Assembly: GCA_046760785.1 (NCBI GenBank)
Contig: JBHIET010000030.1
Coordinates: 1 to 34,507, forward strand
Direction: 5' to 3'
DNA: 34,507 nt
From: JBHIET01 sp046760785
Lineage (GTDB): Bacteria; Chloroflexota; Anaerolineae; B4-G1
Of this stretch, positions 7,197 to 15,164 are shown piece by piece. The position numbers were made by a program, and so were the translations under genes. Below the pieces are notes generated by a model, which was not told the DNA's origin, searched no databases, and saw nothing but the letters and a program-made list of their open reading frames with translations. The first letter of the stretch is position 1. Every line of letters begins with the position of its first letter.

Positions 7197-7430
7197 AATG
7201 ATGTACAAGCCCCGCTCATCTGGTGGATCCACGCCACCATCATACGCCTGACGGGGCTCCAGGGAAGTCTATTCCGGAATCCGCAGGGCGTGTGGCGGTT
7301 GGAGTATTCCTATCGAAAGGGAAAGGCTCTTCTGGACTGGGTCTACTACAGCCCCGAATTGCCCTGTCTGTACCGCAAACGCGCCGTGTATGAGAAGTAT
7401 CTTCGCCTCAAGGGCCAGTCCACGACCTAA
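7194..7430 (+). pseudogene. LAGLIDADG homing endonuclease-like C-terminal fragment
   Basis: A 78-residue frame whose second half, WRLEYSYRKGKALLDWVY followed by YSPELPCLYRKR, resembles the C-terminal part of LAGLIDADG-type endonucleases, where a W-x-L-x-Y strand is followed by a helix with L-x-W-x-Y and an RK pair. No LAGLIDADG helix is visible, so it is either a remnant or a very short related protein. Its GTG start at 7194 lies inside the right target duplication of the MITE-like element. No ribosome site was seen. It converges with the helicase gene at 7427. The family call rests on pattern only. Confidence 0.45.
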
Positions 7431-9667
7431 CCAGCAAGGCGAACCCGTAGCCCCGAGTGCCGCTTCCGCACCTTGTCGTTGTGCACGGCGATCTCGATGG
7501 CCCGCCGCGTCCCCACCAGCACGACCAACCTCTCGGCCCGCGTGATGGCCGTGTATAGCAGGTTGCGCTGCAGCAGCAGGTAGTGCTGGGTCAGCATTGG
7601 CATCACGACGGCGGGATACTCGCTCCCCTGGCTCTTGTGCACCGACACAGCAAAAGCGTGCACCAGTTCGTCGGTCTCGCCCCAGTCGTAGACCACGGGA
7701 CGGCCGTCTATCGTCACCACCAATGTCTGCTCCACCGGGTCTATCCCCGTCACCCGGCCGATGTCTCCGTTGTAGACCTCTTTGAGGTAGTTGTTGCGCA
7801 CCTGCATCACTTTATCTCCCACGCGGAAGGCCCGCCCCCCTAGCCGTCGTTCAACCTTGTGCGGGGAGGCGGGGTTGAGGGTCTCCTGCAGACGGGCGTT
7901 GAGGTTGGCGACCCCGCACGCACCCCGGTACATCGGCGCCAGCACCTGCACCTCGTCCACAGCGTCCAGGCCGAACTTGCGCGGAATGCGACGCTGCACG
8001 ATGTCCACCAGGAGGTCGGCGGCCTCCTGTGGGTCTTTTTGGGAAAAGAAGTAGAAGTCATCGAATTGGTTGAGGATGGGCATCTGACCCTGGTTGATAC
8101 GATGGGCGTTAACGACGATGCCGCTATCGGCGGCCTGGCGGAAGATGGTGGTCAGGCGCACGACGGTGGCGCACCCGGAAGCGATGATGTCGCGCAGGAC
8201 GTCGCCCGCACCGACGGAGGGGAGTTGGTCCACGTCGCCGACGAAGAGCACATGCGCGGCCGCGTCCACCGCCTTGAGCAGATTGTTGGTCAGCAGGAGG
8301 TCGAGCATAGAGGCCTCGTCCACGATGAGGCAGTCCACCTCCAGCGGGTTCTCCTCATTGCGGCGGAACCCCGCCTGAGGGGAGTACTCCAGCAGCCGGT
8401 GGACGGTTTTGGCGGGACGTCCCGTCGCCTCCGAGAGGCGTTTGGCAGCGCGGCCGGTGGGGGCACAGAGAGCATAACGACAGTCCATCGCCTCCAGCGC
8501 CCCGATGACGGTGCGGATGGTGACGGTCTTGCCCGTGCCGGGGCCACCGGTGAGGACGGTCACCTTGTGGGTGAGGGCGGCACGCACCGCCTCCCGCTGC
8601 CGGGGCGAGAGTTCGATGGCGGAATCTCTGGTGACCCCTCGGGCTGAGCCTCGGGCCGAAGCCTGGGCCAGCAGCGCGCCCCAATCCACGCTGCGGAAAG
8701 GGAGCAGGCGGGTGGTAGGGCTTTCGACCAGCCCCTGCAGGCGGTGGGTGACGCCGACCTCGCCGTAGTAGAACAGGGTCAGGTAGACGGCCTGCTCCTC
8801 GCGCACCTGGGGCGACCGTGAAGGATCGCCCCTACGGGCATCGGCCGTGGGGTAGACCAATCTCTCCCGATGCACCACCTCCTCGGCGTCCAGGTCCTCA
8901 ATGGCCACCCCGACCAGGTCGGGGGAAACGTCGAGCAGGCGGGCTGTCTCCGCCACCAGTTCCTCCTCCGGCGCATAGACGTGGCCTTCATCAGCCAGTT
9001 GGCTCAGCGCATACGCCACGCCAGCCTGCACGCGAGATGGCGCATCAGGTGGCAACCCCAGGTCGCGGGCGATCTTGTCGGCGGTCCTGAAGCCCACGCC
9101 CCAGATGTCGCGGGCCAACCGGTAGGGATCCTCCTGCACCACCTGCAGCGCATCGTCGCCGTAGGTCTTGTAGATTTTCACCGCTAAGCCGGTGGTGACG
9201 CCGTGGCTCTGCAGGAACAGCATCACCTCGCGGATGTGTTTCTGTTCCTCCCAGGCTCTGGCGATGGCGGCGGCCCGCTTGGGTCCCACGCCCAGCGCCT
9301 CCCGCAGCCGCTGGGGCTCTTCGTCGAGCACATGGAGCGTACCAATGCCGAAGCGTTGGACGATGCGGGCCGCGGTGACAGGCCCCACCCCCCTGACCAG
9401 CCCTGAACCCAGGTAGCGTTTGATGCCCTCGACGGTGGCCGGGAGAGTCTGTTCACACCGCTCGGCCTTGAACTGGCGGCCATACTGTGGGTGGGTCATC
9501 CAGGCGCCCTCTAGGCGCAGGCTCTCGCCCGGCTGCACCTCCGGCAGGTTGCCGACGACGGTCGCGAGGTCAGGCTGGCCCTCGATCTTGAGGCGAATGA
9601 CGGAATAGCCAGTCTCCTCGCTGTGGTAGGTAACGCGCTCGACGGTGCCGTGGAGTTGGTCGGACAT
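7427..9667 (-). CDS. RecD2-like ATP-dependent 5'-3' DNA helicase
   Basis: A 746-residue superfamily 1B helicase of the RecD2/YrrC type, which acts without RecBC in DNA repair. It has an N-terminal OB-like region, helix-hairpin-helix repeats with GLVRGVGPVTAARI and GVGPKRAAAIAR, Walker A GGPGTGKT near residue 374, Walker B CLIVDEASMLD, and a C-terminal motif with SVHKSQGSEYP. The ATG at 9667 is chosen over a TTG at 9703; neither has a clear ribosome site. A palindrome at 8809-8832 is read in frame within the linker ahead of the motor domain and encodes RRGDPSRSP. The gene stands alone on the minus strand. Confidence 0.88.
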   Translation of the reverse strand: MSDQLHGTVERVTYHSEETGYSVIRLKIEGQPDLATVVGNLPEVQPGESLRLEGAWMTHPQYGRQFKAERCEQTLPATVEGIKRYLGSGLVRGVGPVTAARIVQRFGIGTLHVLDEEPQRLREALGVGPKRAAAIARAWEEQKHIREVMLFLQSHGVTTGLAVKIYKTYGDDALQVVQEDPYRLARDIWGVGFRTADKIARDLGLPPDAPSRVQAGVAYALSQLADEGHVYAPEEELVAETARLLDVSPDLVGVAIEDLDAEEVVHRERLVYPTADARRGDPSRSPQVREEQAVYLTLFYYGEVGVTHRLQGLVESPTTRLLPFRSVDWGALLAQASARGSARGVTRDSAIELSPRQREAVRAALTHKVTVLTGGPGTGKTVTIRTVIGALEAMDCRYALCAPTGRAAKRLSEATGRPAKTVHRLLEYSPQAGFRRNEENPLEVDCLIVDEASMLDLLLTNNLLKAVDAAAHVLFVGDVDQLPSVGAGDVLRDIIASGCATVVRLTTIFRQAADSGIVVNAHRINQGQMPILNQFDDFYFFSQKDPQEAADLLVDIVQRRIPRKFGLDAVDEVQVLAPMYRGACGVANLNARLQETLNPASPHKVERRLGGRAFRVGDKVMQVRNNYLKEVYNGDIGRVTGIDPVEQTLVVTIDGRPVVYDWGETDELVHAFAVSVHKSQGSEYPAVVMPMLTQHYLLLQRNLLYTAITRAERLVVLVGTRRAIEIAVHNDKVRKRHSGLRVRLAG
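8809..8832. repeat. Dispersed 24-bp palindrome inside the helicase gene
   Basis: GGGGCGAC, an 8-base loop, ATCGCCCC. The same arms and the same length recur at 23061-23084 as the ricT terminator hairpin. Here it is translated in frame. Confidence 0.6.
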
Positions 9668-10085
9668 CAGGGGAATAATAGCAGAGAAAGGGGCAGGATG
9701 CAAGATGCAGGGCGCGAAGGAGTAGGAGGGGAGATATAGAAGGCGGCGTGCCTGGAAGCGAGCCAGGGCGGGTATGGCTGGCCCCCAGGCACAACCAAGA
9801 AAGAAAAGGAGGAGAGTTTAAGACTGGCGCTAGTGAATTAGATATGCTCTAAATACAAGGCTTCACCGCTGCCAGACAGTTCCATTATATTCAAGATGGG
9901 CATTTTGCGGGTTTCATATACGTTACGGTAATGTTTCTGGCTTGTAACTTTCGTTTGTGCCTCTCGTTGAATCAGGAGTGGCAATGGAAGGCACCTCCGC
10001 GTGAAACGCACGCGATGCGTGAAAGAGCAACTTGCCACCCGCATCACGCACGCTCTAGAGCCCGAAATGCAGCGACAAGCAGGGA
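9668..10085. other. Intergenic region without recognised gene
   Basis: About 420 bases between the helicase and PspC-like genes. A hairpin with GTGCCTGG (9748-9755) and CCAGGCAC (9785-9792) is visible but has no T tract. A 91-residue minus-strand frame at 9838-10113 has no recognisable feature and overlaps the PspC-like gene, so it is not called. Confidence 0.5.
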
Positions 10086-10274
10086 TCACCTCTTTCGGGG
10101 GATGACGATCCACAGAATCACGTATGGTAAGAGGCCCGGCAGGCCGCCTGGGATCATCAGGATCAGGAAAAGCAAACGGAACCAGAGCACGCTGATGCCG
10201 AAAAAGGCACCCAGACCGCCGCAGACGCCCGCGACAATTCCATTTTGCCGTCGCAGTTTGCTATTGTCTGCCAT
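10086..10274 (-). CDS. PspC domain membrane protein
   Basis: A 62-residue protein made of one PspC domain. It starts ADNSKLRRQNGIVAGVCGGLG, the defining motif, followed by a hydrophobic stretch from about residue 28 to the C-terminus that would form one or two membrane segments. PspC-type proteins respond to envelope stress in the Psp system, but pspA is not in the window. GGGAGGT lies about nine bases upstream of the ATG. It is 21 bases downstream of the holin-like gene and probably cotranscribed with it. Confidence 0.88.
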   Translation of the reverse strand: MADNSKLRRQNGIVAGVCGGLGAFFGISVLWFRLLFLILMIPGGLPGLLPYVILWIVIPRKR

Positions 10275-10295
10275 TGCTATGTACCTCCCACGAAT

Positions 10296-10664
10296 CTACT
10301 TGTCCTCGTCCTTGACCAGCGCCGAGAGAACAACGGTGACGACGCTGACAATGACCGCGCCCAGGAAGGCAGACCAGAAGCCGTCCACGTAGAAGCCGAC
10401 GTTGAACCAATTGACGGCGATGGCCGAGGCCAGCCACAACGTGAAGCCGTTGATGACCAGGATGAACAGGCCCAGCGTGAGCAGGATGAGCGGGCAGGTC
10501 AGGAACTTGAGCACCGGGCGCACGATGGCATTGACCAGTCCCAGGATGACCGCCATCACGGCATAGACGACCCAGCCATTCCCCTCAACGGTGATACCCG
10601 GCACAAGCCAGGCCGCCGCGAAGAGTGCCAGAGCGGCGATAACCCAGCGGATGAGTAGTTTCAT
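10296..10664 (-). CDS. Phage holin family (four-helix) membrane protein
   Basis: A 122-residue, very hydrophobic protein with four predicted membrane helices: about 4-22, 30-52, 57-82 and 92-116. The pattern with VNAIVRPVLKFLTCPLILLTLGLF matches the small phage-holin-like family widely encoded outside prophages; despite the name no lysis role is implied. AAGGAGGTGA precedes the ATG. It pairs with the PspC-like gene downstream, which suggests an envelope function. Confidence 0.82.
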   Translation of the reverse strand: MKLLIRWVIAALALFAAAWLVPGITVEGNGWVVYAVMAVILGLVNAIVRPVLKFLTCPLILLTLGLFILVINGFTLWLASAIAVNWFNVGFYVDGFWSAFLGAVIVSVVTVVLSALVKDEDK

Positions 10665-10787
10665 TGTGCGTTCACCTCCTTCCGAGGTTTAATACGCAGA
10701 CCTGGTGGGGAAGTTGCATTGTGGAGATTGGGGCACTGGAGATCGGGGATTAGGGAGCGGGGTGTTACACCGCCTGCTGCGGGTTTG

Positions 10788-10806
10788 TCCAGCCGTGCAT
10801 CAGAGA
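10788..10806 (+). repeat. Left copy of imperfect 19-bp direct repeat
   Basis: TCCAGCCGTGCATCAGAGA here matches TCCAGCGGTGCATCAGGGA at 12843-12861 at 17 of 19 positions. The pair brackets the TPR-NDT-FHA-Ubl gene with about 2 kb between. Confidence 0.4.
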
Positions 10807-10828
10807 ACGGCAAGCGGAGGTGGCGATT

Positions 10829-12697
10829 CTACTCTTTTGGAACCATCATCAAGACATCTCCTCTCTCGACCCCAATACTGAGAGGGGTTTCATCGCCACT
10901 TATAAGCTTGTTCTCAATCTTAAAACAATACTCCATCTCGGGAAGATCAAGCAAGTCCACCAACTCTGAAAGAATCCTCCCCATCGGATAGTAAGCCTGA
11001 ACCTCGAACATGGAACGATTATGGCCATCAGGAAGAAGAACTGTCAGGACCAATGGATAATCCCAGGTGCTCAGGTACGTCGGCGGAGATACATCTGGGA
11101 TCTCAATCCGTCGAATGGGGGGCAACAGGCCGGTGGTGTGGAGGTAATGATCAGTTTTCCTCTCAGGCAAAGGGCGATCATCCCAAATCAAGAATCGCGC
11201 TCCAGGTATCCTGATGGTATCGTCAATGTTAATCACTACTCTTCGGCCTGGAGACAAACGAGTACCATTGAGAAACGTCCCATTTTTGCTGTGCAAATCT
11301 TCGACAAAATATTTCTCAGCTCGCCCTCTCAGTATGCGAAAGTGACGAGAGGATACGCTTGGGTTCTCCACAACCACGTCGCAGTCAGCGCCTCTGCCTA
11401 ATAACAACCCTCTCTCAGGGATGGTGTGTTTCGACAAGCACTTGTGACCCTTATACTGAACTACTCGAATCTCTCCCTGGATCTCCTTATGTGCCGCTAC
11501 AGGACGTGCGGCATGGTTTATCCAGTCATCGAGTTGTACCCAAAAAGGCAAAGATAACAGTGCAGTTTTATCATTCTTGACGGCCGAACCTGACATAATT
11601 CTTCCGAGAAAGGTCCCCAAGACATCTGTCAGGGAGCCTTCGAGATCGGCAAGGGTCACGTACTCGATTCTATCAATCCCGTGTAAGATTGAGGGCGCAG
11701 AGCCACCACCCTTCTTGGATAGCAATATCCAGGGCACCCGGCTCCCGATGGCCATTCCTAGAGATAGGAAGCTGCTCTCGTCGGACAACGCTCCCAAGTG
11801 ACAAAGCACAAACCGGGACGCAAGCACCTTTCTGCGCACATCACACAGCATTGGCCCAGAGCCTCGGTCTGTCAGACAAACCGGGTAGAGGTGATAGCTA
11901 GCCAGATGTGGTGTAAGTGACTGCATTAGATTCCGCCATAGCAGTTTAGACCTGTTGAGCGCCAGGTAAGAATTCTCGTCTGGTGGGGTTGACATACTTT
12001 CACAAACACGGTCACAGAAGTAGCAGTAATCGGGCGTCGGCTGTGTTATAGACGGAAAACCATGGTCACACAGCCTGGAGAGTTTGGCTTCCAATTCGGA
12101 GTGATCGGCATACGTAATCACATTGTGCGCTCTTAGCGCCGGAGGGAGAGAGGTTTTTTCCCTGGCTGTGGCAATGATAGGCCGGTTGAGACCTAACGCT
12201 ATCCCTATCTCAAGATACACATCGGGGTTCTCCGAAGATAGATCGAAAATGCCAAAGCTGGCTGAAAAAATCTCCTGACATATGTCCAAGAGTAAAGGCT
12301 GCCCCTCTATACCTTTGTCAGCACTTTTACCGGCGTGGTAGAATTCACACCCCAGAGGACTAAAAACACTGGCAACGACCCTTCTAAAATCCTCTATGTT
12401 TTCAGACTGTTGGAGACCTGCTGCTATCTGAGGCTCCGCAATCCCTATTTCGCCGACGGTTTCCGATTGTATCTGTGTCAAAGCCCGCCTGACCGCTCCG
12501 TCCTGCGGGTTAAGTTGTAGAGCTCTTTCAAGGCAGTACCGTTGTTGTTCTTGTGTTTCAACAACGCCCGCGAGCCAGAGCCAGCCGGTGGCCGATCGCG
12601 GATCGTTTTTTACAACTTGGCCTAAAATATTTCTGGCTTCTACGTTTTTTCCTGCCTTGGCCAGAGCAATACCCGTGCGAAGTTGTTCTTCAGTCAT
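10829..12697 (-). CDS. TPR / tandem NDT(TIR)-like / FHA / ubiquitin-like multidomain protein
   Basis: A 622-residue soluble protein of unknown role. Residues 1-78 form TPR helices. Residues about 103-212 look like a nucleoside deoxyribosyltransferase- or TIR-like Rossmann domain, with FDLSSENPDVYLEIGIALGL and then RPIIATA. C225-x2-C228-x3-C232 is a possible metal site. Residues about 255-365 are a degenerate second copy with SSFLSLGMAIGSRVPWILLS. Residues about 428-505 are an FHA domain with LGRGADCDVVVENPSVSSRH and HSKNGTFLNG, which bind phosphothreonine in this family. Residues about 548-622 have a ubiquitin-like/YukD-like pattern ending SIGVERGDVLMMVPKE, with no terminal diglycine. The ATG at 12697 is preferred to a GTG at 12730. 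The gene is visibly less GC-rich than its neighbours, and no partner gene is adjacent. Confidence 0.75.
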   Translation of the reverse strand: MTEEQLRTGIALAKAGKNVEARNILGQVVKNDPRSATGWLWLAGVVETQEQQRYCLERALQLNPQDGAVRRALTQIQSETVGEIGIAEPQIAAGLQQSENIEDFRRVVASVFSPLGCEFYHAGKSADKGIEGQPLLLDICQEIFSASFGIFDLSSENPDVYLEIGIALGLNRPIIATAREKTSLPPALRAHNVITYADHSELEAKLSRLCDHGFPSITQPTPDYCYFCDRVCESMSTPPDENSYLALNRSKLLWRNLMQSLTPHLASYHLYPVCLTDRGSGPMLCDVRRKVLASRFVLCHLGALSDESSFLSLGMAIGSRVPWILLSKKGGGSAPSILHGIDRIEYVTLADLEGSLTDVLGTFLGRIMSGSAVKNDKTALLSLPFWVQLDDWINHAARPVAAHKEIQGEIRVVQYKGHKCLSKHTIPERGLLLGRGADCDVVVENPSVSSRHFRILRGRAEKYFVEDLHSKNGTFLNGTRLSPGRRVVINIDDTIRIPGARFLIWDDRPLPERKTDHYLHTTGLLPPIRRIEIPDVSPPTYLSTWDYPLVLTVLLPDGHNRSMFEVQAYYPMGRILSELVDLLDLPEMEYCFKIENKLISGDETPLSIGVERGDVLMMVPKE

Positions 12698-13063
12698 AAC
12701 GCTGTCTTCTCTATCTCTATTCTTTCTCACGCTCTCTTGTTATGCTGAACCAAACCACATACCATCGTAGTACGCTTCTGTGCATGCCGCGTGAAAGGAA
12801 TATGAAATATTGACTAAAATCCGTTGCTCCCTGCCCCACGTATCCAGCGGTGCATCAGGGAGGCGGTCAGACGAAAGGTTCCGTCCCCCCTGTGAAGCAG
12901 GTCTCCCAGGCCAGGGGAACGATCTTGGGGAATGGTGACTCCTCGCTTCCGCGCAATTGGCTGCTTTATATAGTGTAGCCGAATTGAAGCCAGCCGTCAA
13001 GTGGTGTAATGCAGGATGCGGGTTCCAGTTCAGTGCCCTACCTCGTCCTCCAGTTGCGTCTTC
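12698..13063. other. Intergenic region upstream of the FHA protein gene
   Basis: About 365 bases, holding the right copy of the 19-bp repeat at 12843-12861. No gene or convincing promoter was recognised; the minus-strand frame at 12740-13000 looks like chance. Confidence 0.5.
12843..12861 (+). repeat. Right copy of imperfect 19-bp direct repeat
   Basis: Matches 10788-10806 at 17 of 19 positions in the same orientation. Confidence 0.4.
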
Positions 13064-14347
13064 TCACGGGGCAGAGACGAACAGCGCCACGCTCTCGATA
13101 TGGTAGGTCTGGGGGAACACGTCCACCGGCTGCACCTCAACTAAATGGTAGCCAGCGCGGGCCAGCCGCCTGGCGTCGCGGGCCAGCGTGGCGGGGTCGC
13201 AGGAGACGTAGACCAGGCGGGCGGGCCGGTGGGCGACCAGCGCATCGAGCGCGAAGCGGTCCACGCCAGCGCGGGGCGGGTCTACCACGGCGGCGTTGAG
13301 GAGGACATCTAGGTCAGGAAGCACCGCCTCGACCGGGCCTTCGATGACCTCCACGTTATCCAGGTCGGCGGTGTTCTCCAGCAGGTCGGCGACGGCGGCA
13401 GGAACTAGCTCGACGCCGACGACCAGCCCGGCACGCTCGGCCAGGTGAGTGGTGAAGAGTCCCACGCCGCAGTAGGCGTCCAGCACAGTCTCGCTTCCTT
13501 GCAGGTCAAGGTATCCCAACACCTGCCGCACCAGTTGGGCGGCCTGAGGGGTGTTAACCTGGAAGAAGGAGGGCGCGGAGATGCGGTAGGTGCGGTCGGC
13601 GACGATCTCTGTGATATGGTTGTTGCCGATGAGGTTGGCATGCCGGCCATCGGAGAGGAGCAGGACGCAGGAGACGGGCAGATCGCTCTCTAGCGACGGG
13701 GGCAGATCGTCCGCCATCTCAAAGAGGAGCATCCGGTCGCCGGTGGCAGTGCCCGCGCGCAGCGAAAGACGCACTAGCCCTTCCAGCTTCAGATCGAGCG
13801 CGGCGTAGAGATCGGCAAGGAGCGGGTGGAGGATCAAGCATTCGTCTATGGCGACGACCCTTCGACTCTGCCCCTCGACTTCGCTCAGGGCGAGCTCAGA
13901 GCAGGCATCGTTGCTGGCGGCGGCCTGGAAGCCGAGGCCGCCTGCGGGCGCGGGGTGGAACTGGGCGCGATTCCGGTAGGCCCAGCCAGAGCCGTCCGGC
14001 GCTGTTGGGTTGACCGATGGAGCAGCGATTTTGCCGATGTGCGTCAGTTGGTCGGCCACGATCTCGGCCTTGAAGCGCAGTTGCGCCTGGTAGCCTACGT
14101 GTTGCCACTGGCAACCACCGCAGCCGGTCGGGCCGAAGTAGGGGCAAGGAGGTGCGATGCGGTCAGATGAGGGCTTCAGCACCTCGGCCAGGCGGGCGAA
14201 GGCGTAGCGGCCTTTGTCCTCGGTGATCTCGACGCGCACCGTCTCGCCGGGCAGCGCGTAGGGGACGAAGATGACGCGCCCCTCGTGCCGGCCCAGCGCG
14301 GCGCCACCGTGGGCGATACCGGTGAGTTCGAGGGCAAATGCATCCAT
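13064..14347 (-). CDS. RlmD/TrmA-type RNA (uracil-C5)-methyltransferase
   Basis: A 427-residue SAM-dependent methyltransferase of the RumA/RlmD/TrmA family, which methylates uracil C5 in 23S rRNA or tRNA. An N-terminal TRAM-like region (ELTGIAHGGAALGRHEGRVI) is followed by the cluster motif C-x5-C-x2-C in CPYFGPTGCGGCQ, the SAM motif LDAYCGVGLFTTHLAE, and the catalytic VSCDPATLARD. The ATG at 14347 fits the family start; extending to 14416 would overlap the toxin gene. A dispersed palindrome at about 13857-13902 is inserted in frame and translates as a SELALSEVEGQSRR segment foreign to the family. It lies 16 bases after the VapC stop on the same strand. Exact RNA target is not determined. Confidence 0.88.
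   Translation of the reverse strand: MDAFALELTGIAHGGAALGRHEGRVIFVPYALPGETVRVEITEDKGRYAFARLAEVLKPSSDRIAPPCPYFGPTGCGGCQWQHVGYQAQLRFKAEIVADQLTHIGKIAAPSVNPTAPDGSGWAYRNRAQFHPAPAGGLGFQAAASNDACSELALSEVEGQSRRVVAIDECLILHPLLADLYAALDLKLEGLVRLSLRAGTATGDRMLLFEMADDLPPSLESDLPVSCVLLLSDGRHANLIGNNHITEIVADRTYRISAPSFFQVNTPQAAQLVRQVLGYLDLQGSETVLDAYCGVGLFTTHLAERAGLVVGVELVPAAVADLLENTADLDNVEVIEGPVEAVLPDLDVLLNAAVVDPPRAGVDRFALDALVAHRPARLVYVSCDPATLARDARRLARAGYHLVEVQPVDVFPQTYHIESVALFVSAP
13857..13902. repeat. Dispersed palindromic repeat inserted in frame in rlmD-like gene
   Basis: The stretch contains TTCGACTCTGCCCCTCGACT followed by TCGCTCAGGGCGAGCTC. Its minus-strand reading gives ELALSEVEGQSRR inside the methyltransferase. 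The motif type, built around CTCGACTTCGCTCAGGG, is one I know as a recurrent short repeat in several bacterial genomes. Confidence 0.6.
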
Positions 14348-14363
14348 ATTTGTAGACTGGCGG

Positions 14364-14762
14364 CTACGGCAGCACATCCAACGGATGAAGCTGCAGGCCC
14401 GGCAGGTCAAAGTCACCGGGGTTGAAGGTCACCAGCGTCAGTCCGTGCTGAAGGGTGGTAGCGGCGATGATGGCGTCGGGGATGCTGAGTATGCGTCCCT
14501 TGGCCCGTTGCTGCCGGATGAGTTCTCCGGCCTGTCGCCTGGTGTTCGCGTCCATTGGGACGGTCTGGAAGCGGCGGAGGAGTTTGCGCGCAGCGTAGTC
14601 TTCGCGCGGCCGGAGCCCAGCGTATAGTTCCAGGTGAGTCACCGGTGAGATGGCAACCCGTCCCAGGCGGGTGATGCCTCGTACCAGGCGCAGTACGCTT
14701 TTGCGTCCTCGCATTTGCCGGATGAGAACGCCGGTGTCCAGCAGGTATCTGGGAGCAGCCAT
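14364..14762 (-). CDS. PIN-domain ribonuclease toxin (VapC family)
   Basis: A 132-residue PIN domain. The acidic residues that bind Mg2+ are visible as Asp in YLLDTGVLI near residue 9, Glu in THLELYAG near residue 45, and Asp in SIPDAIIAAT near residue 94, with the closing LVTFNPGDF. VapC toxins cleave tRNA or rRNA when freed from their antitoxin. The ATG at 14762 lies one base after the stop of the ribbon-helix-helix antitoxin gene, so the two are translated together. No sign of damage. Confidence 0.9.
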   Translation of the reverse strand: MAAPRYLLDTGVLIRQMRGRKSVLRLVRGITRLGRVAISPVTHLELYAGLRPREDYAARKLLRRFQTVPMDANTRRQAGELIRQQRAKGRILSIPDAIIAATTLQHGLTLVTFNPGDFDLPGLQLHPLDVLP

Positions 14763-14763
14763 C

Positions 14764-15030
14764 TCAGTCCTCGGAGAAGTCCGGGATAGTCCAACTGGAG
14801 CGGAATTCCCGCAACCAGCGATCTATGTCCTCGTCCGTGTCCCAGTACGGGTAGTCCTCGGCTGACAGGATGCCCGCTGTCTCCTCCAGCACCGCTAGCG
14901 TTTCCTCCTCCTCCAGGCGTTCCTGGAGTGCCTCGGCAACAAAGGCACTGCGCTGGCGCGGGGGCACCAAGGCCTTCAGCCGCTCCACCAGGGTTGTGGG
15001 GAGCGAGAGAGTGATTTTCGTAGTCGCCAC
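14764..15030 (-). CDS. Ribbon-helix-helix antitoxin of the VapBC-type module
   Basis: An 88-residue protein. The N-terminus ATTKITLSLPTTLVERLKAL is a ribbon-helix-helix DNA-binding domain, and the acidic C-terminal half (DTDEDIDRWLREFRSSW) is the likely toxin-binding tail. GTG at 15030 has GGAGGT five bases upstream; a longer frame from 15072 lies before the transcription start predicted from the promoter at 15063-15091. It should repress its own promoter, as this class usually does. Confidence 0.85.
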   Translation of the reverse strand: MATTKITLSLPTTLVERLKALVPPRQRSAFVAEALQERLEEEETLAVLEETAGILSAEDYPYWDTDEDIDRWLREFRSSWTIPDFSED

Positions 15031-15062
15031 AGACCACCTCCATATACCACCAACTTGCCCTG

Positions 15063-15091
15063 ATTGTACCACTATCCGCTGTGCGGGACAA
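15063..15091 (-). promoter_or_regulatory. Promoter of the toxin-antitoxin operon
   Basis: Minus strand TTGTCC, 17-base spacer, TACAAT, about 33 bases ahead of the antitoxin GTG. Confidence 0.6.
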
Positions 15092-15164
15092 TCGTGGGGA
15101 GAGCTTAATCAGATGGGATGCCGCTGATGTGCAGCTTCCGGCAACCCACGCATCGGCAGGGCAC

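Noticed and set aside
7859..8647. 262-codon plus-strand frame inside the helicase gene
   Set aside because: Antisense to the helicase motor domain; no motifs.
9748..9792. Hairpin GTGCCTGG/CCAGGCAC as a terminator
   Set aside because: No T tract on either strand and an imperfect interior; kept only as a note in the intergenic entry.
9838..10113. 91-codon minus-strand frame upstream of the helicase
   Set aside because: No motif, no ribosome site, and it overlaps the PspC-like gene on the same strand.
12740..13000. 86-codon minus-strand frame upstream of the FHA fusion gene
   Set aside because: Composition looks random and no family features are visible.
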